Below are positions 33,860-41,928 of a stretch of 43,320 bases of DNA, in pieces. The stretch is from Faecalimonas umbilicata. GTDB lineage: Bacteria; Bacillota; Clostridia; Lachnospirales; Lachnospiraceae. Numbering within the stretch: position 1 is the stretch's first letter; each line of letters begins with the position of its first letter. The stretch is from positions 1 to 43,320 of the forward strand of contig NZ_SLZV01000028.1 of the NCBI RefSeq assembly GCF_004346095.1, read 5' to 3'. The translations under genes were made by a program, and so were the position numbers. Under the pieces are notes generated by a model, which searched no databases, had not been told where the DNA came from, and saw only the letters and a program-made list of their open reading frames with translations.

Positions 33860-33887
33860 TGTAAAATACTTCTGTCACACATTTTGA

Positions 33888-33927
33888 TGGGGAAGAATAA
33901 AACCACTTTCGGATTTGTCCTTCCCCA
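33888..33927. terminator. Hairpin between convergent lexA and GH1 gene
   Basis: TGGGGAAG (33888-33895) pairs with CTTCCCCA (33920-33927), with partial inner pairing AAACC/GGATT. The plus-strand T-run (ATTTTTTG) begins about 10 nt later, so termination efficiency is uncertain. Confidence 0.45.
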
Positions 33928-33979
33928 CTCCTATCAATTTTTTGTTCTTACATCTGTCAGCCTATTGTACCTGCACAAT

Positions 33980-35275
33980 TTATTTATCCGGACATAACTG
34001 TCCAAGATAGGCAAGACTTGGCTTTACTTGTCTTTTCATTCCATGTTTTCTGTCTACCTGTATCAGCCCAAATGTCATTGTGTATCCTCTATGCCATTCA
34101 AAATTATCTAAAAGACTCCAATAGAAATATCCTTTCACCGGAATATCGTCGGCAATACAGGAAGCAACACCGTCAGTTGCTTTTTCGATAAAAGCAATCC
34201 GTCGTGTATCATCTGCTGTGGCAATCCCATTTTCCGTCACATATAAATCACCATGAAATTGTTTAGAAACCGCTCGAATCACATGTTCTAATGCCTCTGG
34301 ATAGTATTCATAATTCATTTGTGTCAGCTCAGCATGTTCCGGCGCTGGAACGATTCCGTCAGCCCTTATTCTTGAACGGCTGTAATTTTGTACCCCAAGG
34401 AAATTATCTTGTTCGATATAAGGAAGATAATGCGTAAATTCCTTCTCCCACTCTGCTTTTGCACGCTCTTCTCCTCCTGGTTGTGGCTGGATATCATGAA
34501 GCGAAAGCGTTAATCCTGTTTTTATCTCCGGATAAAGTTCTTTAATGATATGTACCGCCTTCTGATGCGCCTTCATGACAATGAAATCTCCCTGTTCTGT
34601 ACGGCTGCTGCAAAATGTCTGAGGGGTTGCAGTATAAAAGACTCTTTCATTTTCTTCAGCTCCAAGGCGTTCGTTTTCTTCCATCTTTTCAGAATCCATT
34701 CCTAACTGCACCTGCTGCCCTTCTTCTTTCCTTCGACTGGTATTTGCTTTTTCCTGTCTCTTTTGCCGTTCCATAATAGCTGCGATTTGAAGCCCCATAT
34801 TTGCCTCGTTGATCGTACAGACATACTTAATCTCATTGCCAAGCTTTTTCATCACATATTCGACATACTCCGCAAAATATTGTATGACATCCTCTGACTC
34901 CCAACCACCTTTTTGGATCACCCAAAGCGGGCTGGAAAAATGATGAAGAGTAACGAAAGGTTCCAGTCCCTTTTCCCTACAGCAGCGAATAACATTGCGG
35001 TAATGTTCAATCTCTGTTTCCACGAATTTCCCTTGTTCCGGCTCAATGCGCGCCCATTCAATACTAAACCGATAGGCATTCAATCCAGCATCTGCCATAT
35101 ATTCTATGTCTTCTTGATACCGATTGTAATGGTCAACCGCATCTAAACTTGGTTCTTGAAAAATAGAATATTTCAACTGCTCCTGTGCCCAGCAATCGCT
35201 GTAAATGTTATTTCCCTCTACTTGATGTGCAGCCGTCGCAGCACCGACAAAAAATCCTTTTTGAAATTTTCCCAT
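33980..35275 (-). CDS. Family 1 glycoside hydrolase (beta-glucosidase type)
   Basis: A 431-aa GH1 enzyme with a TIM-barrel. The start FFVGAATAAHQVEGN, RFSIEWARIEPEQGKF and the ending SLLDNFEWHRGYTMTFGLI are typical. Catalytic residues are the acid/base Glu in CTINEAN (usual TxNEP) and the nucleophile in YVTENG. After the acid/base, about 45 residues are unusually charged (Glu/Lys/Arg-rich), unlike the usual substrate loop. The 6-phosphoglycoside signature was not noticed and no PTS gene is adjacent, so a cytoplasmic beta-glucosidase is the best call. AGGAGGAC precedes ATG 35275. Confidence 0.92.
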   Translation of the reverse strand: MGKFQKGFFVGAATAAHQVEGNNIYSDCWAQEQLKYSIFQEPSLDAVDHYNRYQEDIEYMADAGLNAYRFSIEWARIEPEQGKFVETEIEHYRNVIRCCREKGLEPFVTLHHFSSPLWVIQKGGWESEDVIQYFAEYVEYVMKKLGNEIKYVCTINEANMGLQIAAIMERQKRQEKANTSRRKEEGQQVQLGMDSEKMEENERLGAEENERVFYTATPQTFCSSRTEQGDFIVMKAHQKAVHIIKELYPEIKTGLTLSLHDIQPQPGGEERAKAEWEKEFTHYLPYIEQDNFLGVQNYSRSRIRADGIVPAPEHAELTQMNYEYYPEALEHVIRAVSKQFHGDLYVTENGIATADDTRRIAFIEKATDGVASCIADDIPVKGYFYWSLLDNFEWHRGYTMTFGLIQVDRKHGMKRQVKPSLAYLGQLCPDK

Positions 35276-35312
35276 AAGAAGTCCTCCTGATCATTTGCTT
35301 TTCTATGTCCTT

Positions 35313-35341
35313 ATTATATCATGCGTATTGTACAGTGTCTT
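35313..35341 (-). promoter_or_regulatory. Promoter of GH1 gene, extended -10
   Basis: On the minus strand AAGACA (35341-35336), 17 nt, then TGATATAAT with TATAAT at 35318-35313. The extended -10 TGn compensates for a weak -35. Confidence 0.65.
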
Positions 35342-35457
35342 CATTATATGATATCCATCTAAGAAAACAGATCGATTGTCATTACAATAGTAATTATGAT
35401 ATTGTTGATTCTCTTAAAAATTGCATCTGTCCATATTCCTATTAAAATATTTTTTGG

Positions 35458-35931
35458 TCATTTAGATTTCTTTTTCATTTTGAGAGAAAAACTATAACTC
35501 CAAATAGGAATATGCAGTCTGCCCATTTGTTCGATAAACAATGAATTGTCCATATTATCATCAAAAGTAAATATTCTTTTTTCGTCTATGTAAACCCGAA
35601 AAGCTCCGCTCTTTTTATACACACCCTTTGTGATATCTGCAAAATAATACTTTCTTACGCGGCCAAATGTAGAACGATACGTAATTTCCATATCGTTTAC
35701 TTCTACTTTCCATAAGCCGATATTAAAAGCTGCAATCGCCATCACTATAGAAACAAGCAGCAGAAACAGGATCGCCCATAAAGCTTCCTCTATAACAATA
35801 CTATAAATCAATAAACCTGTACTGCATATTGCAAAAAAAGTAAACAGCCAACTCAGATAGATTTCCGAACGGATAACATAATGAGACAACGGTTCTCTTC
35901 CAATTTGGACTTGATTTCTGGCTTTTTTCAT
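35458..35931 (-). CDS. Hypothetical two-helix membrane protein
   Basis: A 157-aa protein with two membrane helices (about residues 27-46 and 51-73) followed by a soluble beta-rich tail (NDMEITYRSTFGRVRKYYFAD), which looks like the PH-like fold seen in YcxB/DUF-type small membrane proteins. GAAAGGAATC before ATG 35931 is a modest RBS. It lies 45 nt after the next hypothetical gene on the same strand, so they may be co-transcribed. No function can be assigned. Confidence 0.65.
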   Translation of the reverse strand: MKKARNQVQIGREPLSHYVIRSEIYLSWLFTFFAICSTGLLIYSIVIEEALWAILFLLLVSIVMAIAAFNIGLWKVEVNDMEITYRSTFGRVRKYYFADITKGVYKKSGAFRVYIDEKRIFTFDDNMDNSLFIEQMGRLHIPIWSYSFSLKMKKKSK

Positions 35932-35976
35932 GAGATTCCTTTCTCCTGTAGGTTTTAAAGTTACTTTTTTAATCGT

Positions 35977-36666
35977 CTAATTGAATTCCACAAGCTCCAA
36001 CCCGGTTTCCAGTTGGAATCCTTCTGCCCACTCTTTATCACGATAAAAAACAATCCCTTCCTGATATCCGTCGCTGGTAAAGAATAACTGTTTTTCATTT
36101 CCATATCCTTTAATAATCTTATTCAATTCATTTGCAACATTTACATCAAACCAGTCATCATACACTTCTGCTTCCAATGTAAATTGCCGGTGTTTCCATT
36201 CAAAACTAACTGTTCTTTTTCCTGTTCCTTCTTCCCAGTTTACCTGGCGGGTGTCCTCCTGTATATTTTTGAAATCAAGTTCTTCTTCATCCAGTGACGA
36301 AACACCTATTAGAAAGTCGGTATACATTTTCTCTACATTGAAGAATTCCACATCAAAGGTGTACACACCGTTTGCATAAGGAGTCCATGTCATGTTTTCG
36401 TAATCGTACTCCCCCTGCCCCAGTACAATCAGCAGTGTCGCAGCTTTATTTAATTCCACTTCCGGCGGCATTGCTCTATAGTCCTGTTCCAGATCGTCTA
36501 TCATTTGATCAGTCGTTCCCTTTATATCATATTTATCAAAAATTTCAGCAAGCTCTTTATAAGTCTTTTGCATAGCTTCTCCTCCTAATGAATTACTTTT
36601 TAGACTGTATCCAGTTAAGGACAGCAATGCAGATACAACTAATGTCAAAATCCTTTTCATAATCAT
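35977..36666 (-). CDS. Hypothetical protein with alternative starts
   Basis: A 229-aa reading frame. From ATG 36666 it begins with a signal-peptide-like stretch MKRILTLVVSALLSLTGYSL, suggesting export. An internal ATG at 36573 (MQKTYKELAEIF) is preceded by AGGAGGAGAAGCT, a much stronger RBS than the AAAGG before ATG 36666, and would give a 198-aa cytosolic protein. The rest is acidic alpha/beta sequence with no motif I recognise. Which product is made, or both, is open. The downstream two-helix gene is on the same strand. Confidence 0.6.
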   Translation of the reverse strand: MIMKRILTLVVSALLSLTGYSLKSNSLGGEAMQKTYKELAEIFDKYDIKGTTDQMIDDLEQDYRAMPPEVELNKAATLLIVLGQGEYDYENMTWTPYANGVYTFDVEFFNVEKMYTDFLIGVSSLDEEELDFKNIQEDTRQVNWEEGTGKRTVSFEWKHRQFTLEAEVYDDWFDVNVANELNKIIKGYGNEKQLFFTSDGYQEGIVFYRDKEWAEGFQLETGLELVEFN

Positions 36667-36982
36667 AGATTACCTTTCTTTTTATCACATCTACTTTCCT
36701 TATAGCAGACCTTTTGGCTAGTTTTCCAAATTTTCAAAATTATCAAATCTTCAAGTAATCTTAAAAATTTTTTATTATTAAATATAGTATCATTTTGCTG
36801 CTTATTTTTTACTTCATCGCTAAAACTTCATGTTGTAGTCATCCTCATTCCTACATATGATAAATAATAATGTTACAGCCTTTCTTTGTTTATAATTTAT
36901 AGTAGTATTATATATTGTTAGGCGATTTTTGTATATATTTTTCCGAAAACACGAGGCAAAAAATAAAAACTAATAGAGGATA
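36667..36982. other. AT-rich intergenic stretch
   Basis: Very AT-rich DNA with stops in all frames. No conserved protein fragment, hairpin with T-run or clear promoter was recognised. It separates the hypothetical pair from the remnant cluster. Confidence 0.5.
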
Positions 36983-37118
36983 TTATCCCCTAATCTCATC
37001 AATGATATTTTCTCTTCCCATCTTCCAAGCCGGGAACATTACTGCTGCCACCGCAATCACAACATTCAATACCATAATTCCAATCAAAAGCAGATTTGGA
37101 ACATTGGAAGTTAAAAAA
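36983..37118 (-). pseudogene. ABC transporter permease 3' remnant (FtsX-like)
   Basis: About 45 codons on the minus strand read NVPNLLLIGIMVLNVVIAVA then FPAWKMGRENIIDEIRG and a stop. This is the last membrane helix and cytoplasmic tail of MacB/FtsX-type ABC permeases. The rest of the gene is missing: upstream the sequence changes abruptly to the 3' part of yjdF in another frame, around 37110-37120. It is a truncation scar from deletion or recombination. Confidence 0.65.
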
Positions 37119-37487
37119 CAACCGCTTTTCTTCTGCTAGTTTTTCTTCTCTGCTCTTAATTTTACGTTGCTTTTTATATTGTTCGCGCTGTAGATTTAGA
37201 GCCTGCTAAGATTTTGTTCCAATACCCTTGGCAGACATTTGCTTATGAATTTCTTTCTGACGTTTCTTCGGATTTTTAACTTCTTCTTTCACAACAGTTT
37301 CTATTGCCGGACTAAAATGTAAGCTGTTATAGTATTTTAAAACATACTCATAAATCTCACAGTCCTTTGGTTCAGCTCCAAATGTTACTTTCGAAACCGA
37401 AAGTTTTCCGTCTTCAATTTGCTCAAAAACGCCTACCCCAAATGGTTCTTCAAAAAATACTGTCAGTTTCCCTATCCTTGTACTCAT
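37119..37487 (-). pseudogene. yjdF: YjdF-family protein with amber stop
   Basis: From ATG 37487 (RBS AAGGAGGGA) 93 codons encode the DUF2992/YjdF core: KLTVFFEEPFGVGVFEQ, FGAEPKDCEIYEYVLKYY, FSPAIETVV and KGIGTKS. A TAG at 37206-37208 interrupts it. The same frame continues with QALNLQREQYKKQRKIKSRE and KLAEEKR, the basic tail normal for YjdF (about 140 aa), before the frame is lost at the permease remnant. YjdF is a predicted RNA-binding protein usually controlled by the azaaromatic riboswitch. A truncated 93-aa product could still be made. Confidence 0.8.
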
Positions 37488-37517
37488 GACAATCCCTCCT
37501 TAATGATTGACATAAGC

Positions 37518-37620
37518 AAAAAATGGACAACCCGGAGGGGAAGGTTACTTACCCTGATAAACAGGACGGCTGGGCTACCTACCAGCTCTGGCATATATCA
37601 CTACATGCGTTGCGTTTTTA
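37518..37620 (-). ncRNA. Candidate yjdF (azaaromatic) riboswitch
   Basis: The 5' leader of yjdF is GC-rich and highly foldable, unlike its AT-rich surroundings. On the minus strand I see GCAT/ATGC, GCTGG/CCCAGC and CCTG/CAGG hairpins in a row, a CAAC/GTTG closing helix bringing the ends together, then a 3' strand GGTAAGTAACCTTCCCCTCC. A multi-helix leader directly before yjdF is where the yjdF-motif RNA occurs. Assignment rests on position and structure; I cannot run a covariance search. Confidence 0.55.
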
Positions 37621-37646
37621 TCTTTGCTTTTATATCGTAGTTCTAA

Positions 37647-37985
37647 TTATAAAGAAATCATTCCACTCTGTAAATATACACGTCGCTTCCATTTTCCATC
37701 GTAGTATTCATTCAGAATTCTCGCTAATTCTTTTGGATTTTCTTCGTTTACAACATGTCCTGTTTTTTCTATCATACACAATGCCACATTTTCTTTATTT
37801 TCTGAAAAATAGTATACGGACTTTTTATTCGCACGATCCTTCTCTCCGCAAAATCCAATGCACAATTCATCGATATGATTCCACCTAACGAAAGATCAAC
37901 CAGATGAATCTGTCCATCAATTCTGTTGCAATATTCAACAAACAAAGTATATAAGTTCTCATAGGTTGCATCTTGTCCATTTAGA
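37647..37985 (-). pseudogene. Alpha/beta hydrolase with internal deletion
   Basis: The minus strand first encodes YENLYTLFVEYCNRIDGQIH then LVDLSLGGIISMNCALDF, a nucleophile elbow region (usual G-x-S-x-G, here D-L-S-L-G). In another frame it jumps to CGEKDRANKKSVYYFSEN and IEKTGHVVNEENPKELARIL, the acid and catalytic-His end. The middle of the fold is missing at about 37850-37870 and the N terminus is also absent. It is a non-functional hydrolase remnant; the 72-codon ORF at 37647-37865 is only its tail. Confidence 0.7.
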
Positions 37986-37990
37986 ATGGA

Positions 37991-38099
37991 TCATAGATCC
38001 GGACACAAACTATCTTTCATGTAAGAAATTGTTTCCTGCCAGCTTATTGCTTTGCAGGAGACCTTTTCAGATTTCCTGCTCAATAAAACTATGAAAATT
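37991..38099 (-). pseudogene. C-terminal remnant of an unknown family
   Basis: On the minus strand IFIVLLSRKSEKVSCKAIS and WQETISYMKDSLCPDL run to a stop. The LSRKSEK part and flanking DNA are shared with the degenerate gene at 39006-39457 (IFTAVLSRKSEK), so the two are related copies. The family is not recognised. Confidence 0.5.
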
Positions 38100-38112
38100 T
38101 AATTTCCTTATT

Positions 38113-38841
38113 TTAAAACATAATTACAATTCCTATTCGACAAGAACGATTATCATAGAACGATTGTATTTGTCCCCACTCATAATGATATTCGACGCCT
38201 GACATACTCTTTTTACTGGGAATGCCTAAGCATTTCCTTAAAAACCTATTATTTTCTTCTTGCAACTTTTCTAAGACTGTATCATTCATTGTCTCATATT
38301 TCGTAGAATACTTTTTGTCTGCTCGAACCAATTCAATCTTTTTTACTTTTCCATGTCTTCCATAGATTGTAACATAAAACTTCTTATAAAGCCATTTTAA
38401 AGGTTTCTTAGAAATCAATATTGTATAAGAATACTCTGTTTGAACAATCTTAAAATCAATTTCTTTAAATAGGGAAATACTTCCTTTGGGAGTAATTTTA
38501 TATCCCCCTATTTTTAACATATCTTCCTTTAGCTCATCCTTTATTTGGATAATCTCCATACTTATTATAAAAACAACATAGCCTTCACACACTACAACGG
38601 CAACTATTTTTGCCCATAGTACATCTGGAACAAACATATTCCAAGCTATAAAAGGAAGCAAGGCTACTCCTACCGCAGTCACTAGTAGAAGCACTCTCCA
38701 AATATAATTTTTCTTTCTTTTTCCTTCATTGGTTAAATTTTCATCATAATAAAGATGACCTGGACCTGAAAAGTTAAATAGATATTCCTTAAAAAACGAC
38801 ACCATAGCCGCTCCCCAGGAAGATTTCTTTTGTTCCTTCAT
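38113..38841 (-). CDS. Hypothetical two-helix membrane protein
   Basis: A 242-aa protein from ATG 38841 (GAGGAG 10 nt upstream; TTG 38850 is less likely). Two membrane helices lie at about residues 46-66 and 74-96. A long basic, beta-rich cytoplasmic part follows with KITPKGSISLFKEIDF and WLYKKFYVTIYGRHGKVKKI, possibly a PH-like module as in the smaller protein at 35458. No known motif. Surrounding genes are remnants, but this frame is intact, so it may still be used. Confidence 0.6.
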   Translation of the reverse strand: MKEQKKSSWGAAMVSFFKEYLFNFSGPGHLYYDENLTNEGKRKKNYIWRVLLLVTAVGVALLPFIAWNMFVPDVLWAKIVAVVVCEGYVVFIISMEIIQIKDELKEDMLKIGGYKITPKGSISLFKEIDFKIVQTEYSYTILISKKPLKWLYKKFYVTIYGRHGKVKKIELVRADKKYSTKYETMNDTVLEKLQEENNRFLRKCLGIPSKKSMSGVEYHYEWGQIQSFYDNRSCRIGIVIMF

Positions 38842-39005
38842 ATTACACAATCTCCTCTGCTATATGGTTATTTTTTGTTTGACTTCTACATTAGCAATAT
38901 TTGTTACTAACATTATACTTCATCAACCTAAAAAACAGAAGATTTTTTCTTGTTCATCTAAAGCAAAAAGCACCTGTCATTTTCAAAGCGAAAACAGCAA
39001 GTGCC

Positions 39006-39457
39006 TTATAGTTCCATATTCAATTTTAGGTACAAAAAAGTAGGAGCCTTTTCAGATTTCCTGCTTAGCACAGCTGTGAAGATTTGCAGGAACATCAAAC
39101 GCAGATGTTCCGGAAACTCTGCCAGTTTCGATAAAATTTCCGTATAGATTCTTTCCGGCACACTACGGTCATGGTGGACATGCATTTGTCACTTCTTTAA
39201 AAGATACCAGTTCTATAGGTTTGCTGGGGTTCATCCGTTCCTTAGAAAAATGGAAGAGTTCCAAAAACCATACATTCGCATTCCAATTGATTTCAGGGGC
39301 CTGCAAAAATAGAATTTTTCTGCTCATTCTTATGACAGCAAATCCCATGCTTTTCTTCTTCCTGCAAAAAATGTTCCGATAGTTCCTGTTCAAACCGCTG
39401 TTCTTCCTCCATTGTCATGGTTTCAATATCAGACACTTGCTCAAAAGGTAGCATCAT
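39006..39457 (-). pseudogene. Degenerate gene of unknown family
   Basis: A strong AAGGAGGTGAC precedes ATG 39457. The frame encodes MMLPFEQVSDIETMTMEEEQ and runs to HFLQEEEKHGICCHKNEQK, then stops. Coding character continues in a second frame (EINWNANVWFLELFHFSKER, PIELVSFKEVTNACPP) and a third (DRSVPERIYTEILSKLAEFP, LMFLQIFTAVLSRKSEK), ending at 39006. At least two frameshifts are needed. Its tail is paralogous to the remnant at 37991. Product unknown. Confidence 0.55.
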
Positions 39458-39542
39458 ATGTGTCACCTCCTTAAGAGTTCAATAAGAGACATATTTTTTT
39501 GATGTCTTAACGCAATCTCTGATACCAACAAAGAACAAATCT

Positions 39543-40754
39543 TTAAATCGCTTTGAGTTCCCGATTATAATAAGCTATACCTGCAATTACAATAAGGGCT
39601 ATACCTGATCCAATCATAATCCACTGCAAGGGAAGAATATCGGCCAAAGGGCCAAACATAGCCATACCAATCGGTAAAAAGCCAGCATACATCGTGCCAA
39701 GTAATCCAAATACACGCCCCTGCATAGAGGTGTCCGCTTTTTCTTGTAACATAGTGGTAATTGCTGTTTGCACCATTGTTAATGCGACTCCATAACATAC
39801 CATTAGGCCAAGGTAAAAAATAAAATTCTTTGAAAAGCTCATTCCGATTGCAAAAGAGCCAAACGCAAAAAGTCCAACTGCCAAAGTTTTTCCTCGATGC
39901 TTAAAACCTCCCCATGTACTCATAATAATTCCACCTGCCATCATACCTGCGAACCCTACTACTTCCACTGCGGTAAGATACCAGTAAGTATCACCAAATA
40001 CTCGCCGAACAAGAAGTCCTGCGAGATAGCCTGCTGGAACACAAAAAAAAGTAAATAGTCCGTAGATGATTAAAAGTTTTCCAATTAGTTTGTCTGCAAA
40101 AGCGTATTTGACACCAATTTTCATATCAGAAAAAACACTGACCTTCTCAATGGAAGTATTTTGTTTCGGAAGTGCCAAGCAGGACAATAGGCCCGTTCCC
40201 AAGACCGCCGTTACAATGTCTATCATAAGCGTCGTTCTCAATGTGCTGATTGCAAAAACTGCACCTGCTACCGCCGGAGCCGCAAAATTAACAATAGACT
40301 GCATTGTTACATTGATGCCGTTGTACCGCATAAGCTGATCTTCCGGGATAAGCTGTGGGATAACGGCATTGACCGCTGGAGTTTGTATTCCTGCCCCCAA
40401 GGAGCGTATGACCGACATAACAAGCAAACTGCCGAGCAAAGCAGGCTCCGATGAAATATGCGGAATTGCCAATACCATTACGAAAGTGACAAATGCAATC
40501 AACAGATCTGCGCCTATAATCAATTTTTTCCTGTGGTATCGGTCTGCCCATACGCCGCCTATAAATGAAATGAGAAATTGCGGCAGATAGGAACAGACTG
40601 TAAATGCAGCCACCCACACGCCGCTGGATGTTTGCATGGTTGCATACCAAACGAGCGCCATTTGAACAAGTGTAGAGCCAAAGAGTGTGATACATTGACT
40701 GGTTAAGAAAAGGAGTATTCTTTTCTGCCAGCCGGTGCGTTGCGTGTCATCCAT
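39543..40754 (-). CDS. MFS exporter, macrolide-efflux (Mef/MFS_3) type
   Basis: A 403-aa, 12-helix major facilitator. GGVWADRYHRKKLI is the loop 2-3 signature A motif, preceded by MALVWYATMQTSSG typical of MefA-like and related drug exporters. It probably expels hydrophobic drugs or peptides using the proton gradient. ATG 40754 is chosen because GGAGGATAT lies just upstream; it overlaps the regulator's end by 8 nt, so translation is coupled to it. The specific substrate is unknown. Confidence 0.88.
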   Translation of the reverse strand: MDDTQRTGWQKRILLFLTSQCITLFGSTLVQMALVWYATMQTSSGVWVAAFTVCSYLPQFLISFIGGVWADRYHRKKLIIGADLLIAFVTFVMVLAIPHISSEPALLGSLLVMSVIRSLGAGIQTPAVNAVIPQLIPEDQLMRYNGINVTMQSIVNFAAPAVAGAVFAISTLRTTLMIDIVTAVLGTGLLSCLALPKQNTSIEKVSVFSDMKIGVKYAFADKLIGKLLIIYGLFTFFCVPAGYLAGLLVRRVFGDTYWYLTAVEVVGFAGMMAGGIIMSTWGGFKHRGKTLAVGLFAFGSFAIGMSFSKNFIFYLGLMVCYGVALTMVQTAITTMLQEKADTSMQGRVFGLLGTMYAGFLPIGMAMFGPLADILPLQWIMIGSGIALIVIAGIAYYNRELKAI

Positions 40755-41601
40755 GTTGTATATCCTCCTGTTTTTTAGGAGGGAGCACAAAGCGCTGCGT
40801 GGGATAGCCAAACTCTGTCAGCAATTCTTTTTCGGCAAAACCAAGTTGCAATAGCATATCTCGATGCCCTGTATCGGCCTTGTCCTGTTCTCGAAAGGTT
40901 GTCGTGCTGATTTCCTGCCCTGGAAGATATGTTTCCAATAAGGCATCCAAGAATAACTTTTGAAGTCCGCTATTTCGATATTGCGGATGTACGCCAAGAA
41001 ATTCTATACTGCCCGAAGAATAGGTAAATGCCATCGCTCCAATGAGAATATCTCCATCCCTTAGCACAAGCGCACGCTTTTCGTCAATACTTTCTTCCAA
41101 CTTAGCTAAGTAGTCATCTTCATCCATTACGGGATACCCATCAATAACAAGCCGCATTAAGTTCATCCAATCGACAATATCTTTCTTTTCTGCTAACCGA
41201 ATATCCTGTATTGTAAATTCCATAGCCATCGTTCCTCGATGTAAAATGAACCGCAACTGCAAAGGATAAAAGTTCCGTTCTTCACGATACTCCGCAGGCG
41301 GCGATTTATACATGGCCTTAAAAGCTAATGAAAACGATTGCTGGCTCTCGTATCCACAGATAAAAGCAATTTCGATAATAGGTTTATCCGAAAAGACCAG
41401 AAGTTTTGCCGCCTCTGTAAGCTGGCGGCGTTGCACATAATCATGAATTGTCATTCCTACGGTTTTGGTAAATAGTCGGTGTAAGTGATATTTTGAATAG
41501 TGAACCGCCTCCGCAACCGTTTCTAATTCCAGCTTTCCGTCAAGATGACTTTCGATATAGTCAATGACTGCCTCTATGCTGATGACTGATTGATTGCCCA
41601 T
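40747..41601 (-). CDS. AraC-type regulator fused to GNAT domain
   Basis: A 284-aa fusion. Residues 8-105 form a full AraC DNA-binding domain with two helix-turn-helix motifs (LETVAEAVHYSKYHLHRLF; IIEIAFICGYESQQSFSLAF, then KAMYKSPPAEYR). After a short linker, residues 130-270 are a GNAT acyltransferase fold with FLGVHPQYRNSGLQKLFLDA as the acetyl-CoA loop. In relatives such C-terminal domains often bind or modify the effector. AAGGAGGGAAC precedes ATG 41601. It overlaps the MFS gene, implying local control of efflux in response to a ligand. Confidence 0.88.
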   Translation of the reverse strand: MGNQSVISIEAVIDYIESHLDGKLELETVAEAVHYSKYHLHRLFTKTVGMTIHDYVQRRQLTEAAKLLVFSDKPIIEIAFICGYESQQSFSLAFKAMYKSPPAEYREERNFYPLQLRFILHRGTMAMEFTIQDIRLAEKKDIVDWMNLMRLVIDGYPVMDEDDYLAKLEESIDEKRALVLRDGDILIGAMAFTYSSGSIEFLGVHPQYRNSGLQKLFLDALLETYLPGQEISTTTFREQDKADTGHRDMLLQLGFAEKELLTEFGYPTQRFVLPPKKQEDIQHG

Positions 41602-41880
41602 TTATGTTCCCTCCTTTCCATCAAGCATAATAACAAAATCAAAGAAGATTGTTTTAATAATTATTGCGAATTTTGAAAATCCTCTGTGAACTACTCAGTG
41701 ATTGAATTGCCAAGCATCTAGTTCCTTTTATTATAGTTACCTGATTTATCAGATAGGTACCTATTGGAGCCTATTCCGTGATAGATCTTCGAAATAATAT
41801 CCAGGTACTTAGGAAATAACATACCAGCAAGAGTATAAGAATGGATATAGTAATGGATACCATGTTGTGATATAACATAG

Positions 41881-41910
41881 TTGTAACAACTCGACCTAAT
41901 GAGATATAAT
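41881..41910 (+). promoter_or_regulatory. Transposase promoter in left IS end
   Basis: TTGTAA (41881-41886), 18-nt spacer, TATAAT (41905-41910). It overlaps the left inverted repeat, so transposase binding could repress it. Confidence 0.6.
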
Positions 41911-41928
41911 CTTAGGAGGAAACGAGGT

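Noticed and set aside
37523-37888. A 121-codon plus-strand ORF over the yjdF leader and hydrolase remnant
   Set aside because: It is antisense to the conserved hydrolase fragment and leader RNA and has no RBS or recognisable motif.
41741-41764. Two adjacent palindromes, CTGATTTATCAG and ATAGGTACCTAT
   Set aside because: Short and AT-rich; could be operators of the AraC gene but there is no supporting promoter.
41774-41815. A short frame reading DLRNNIQVLRK then stop, like the start of an XRE-type regulator
   Set aside because: Only about 11 codons match and no further similarity follows; too short to call a remnant.
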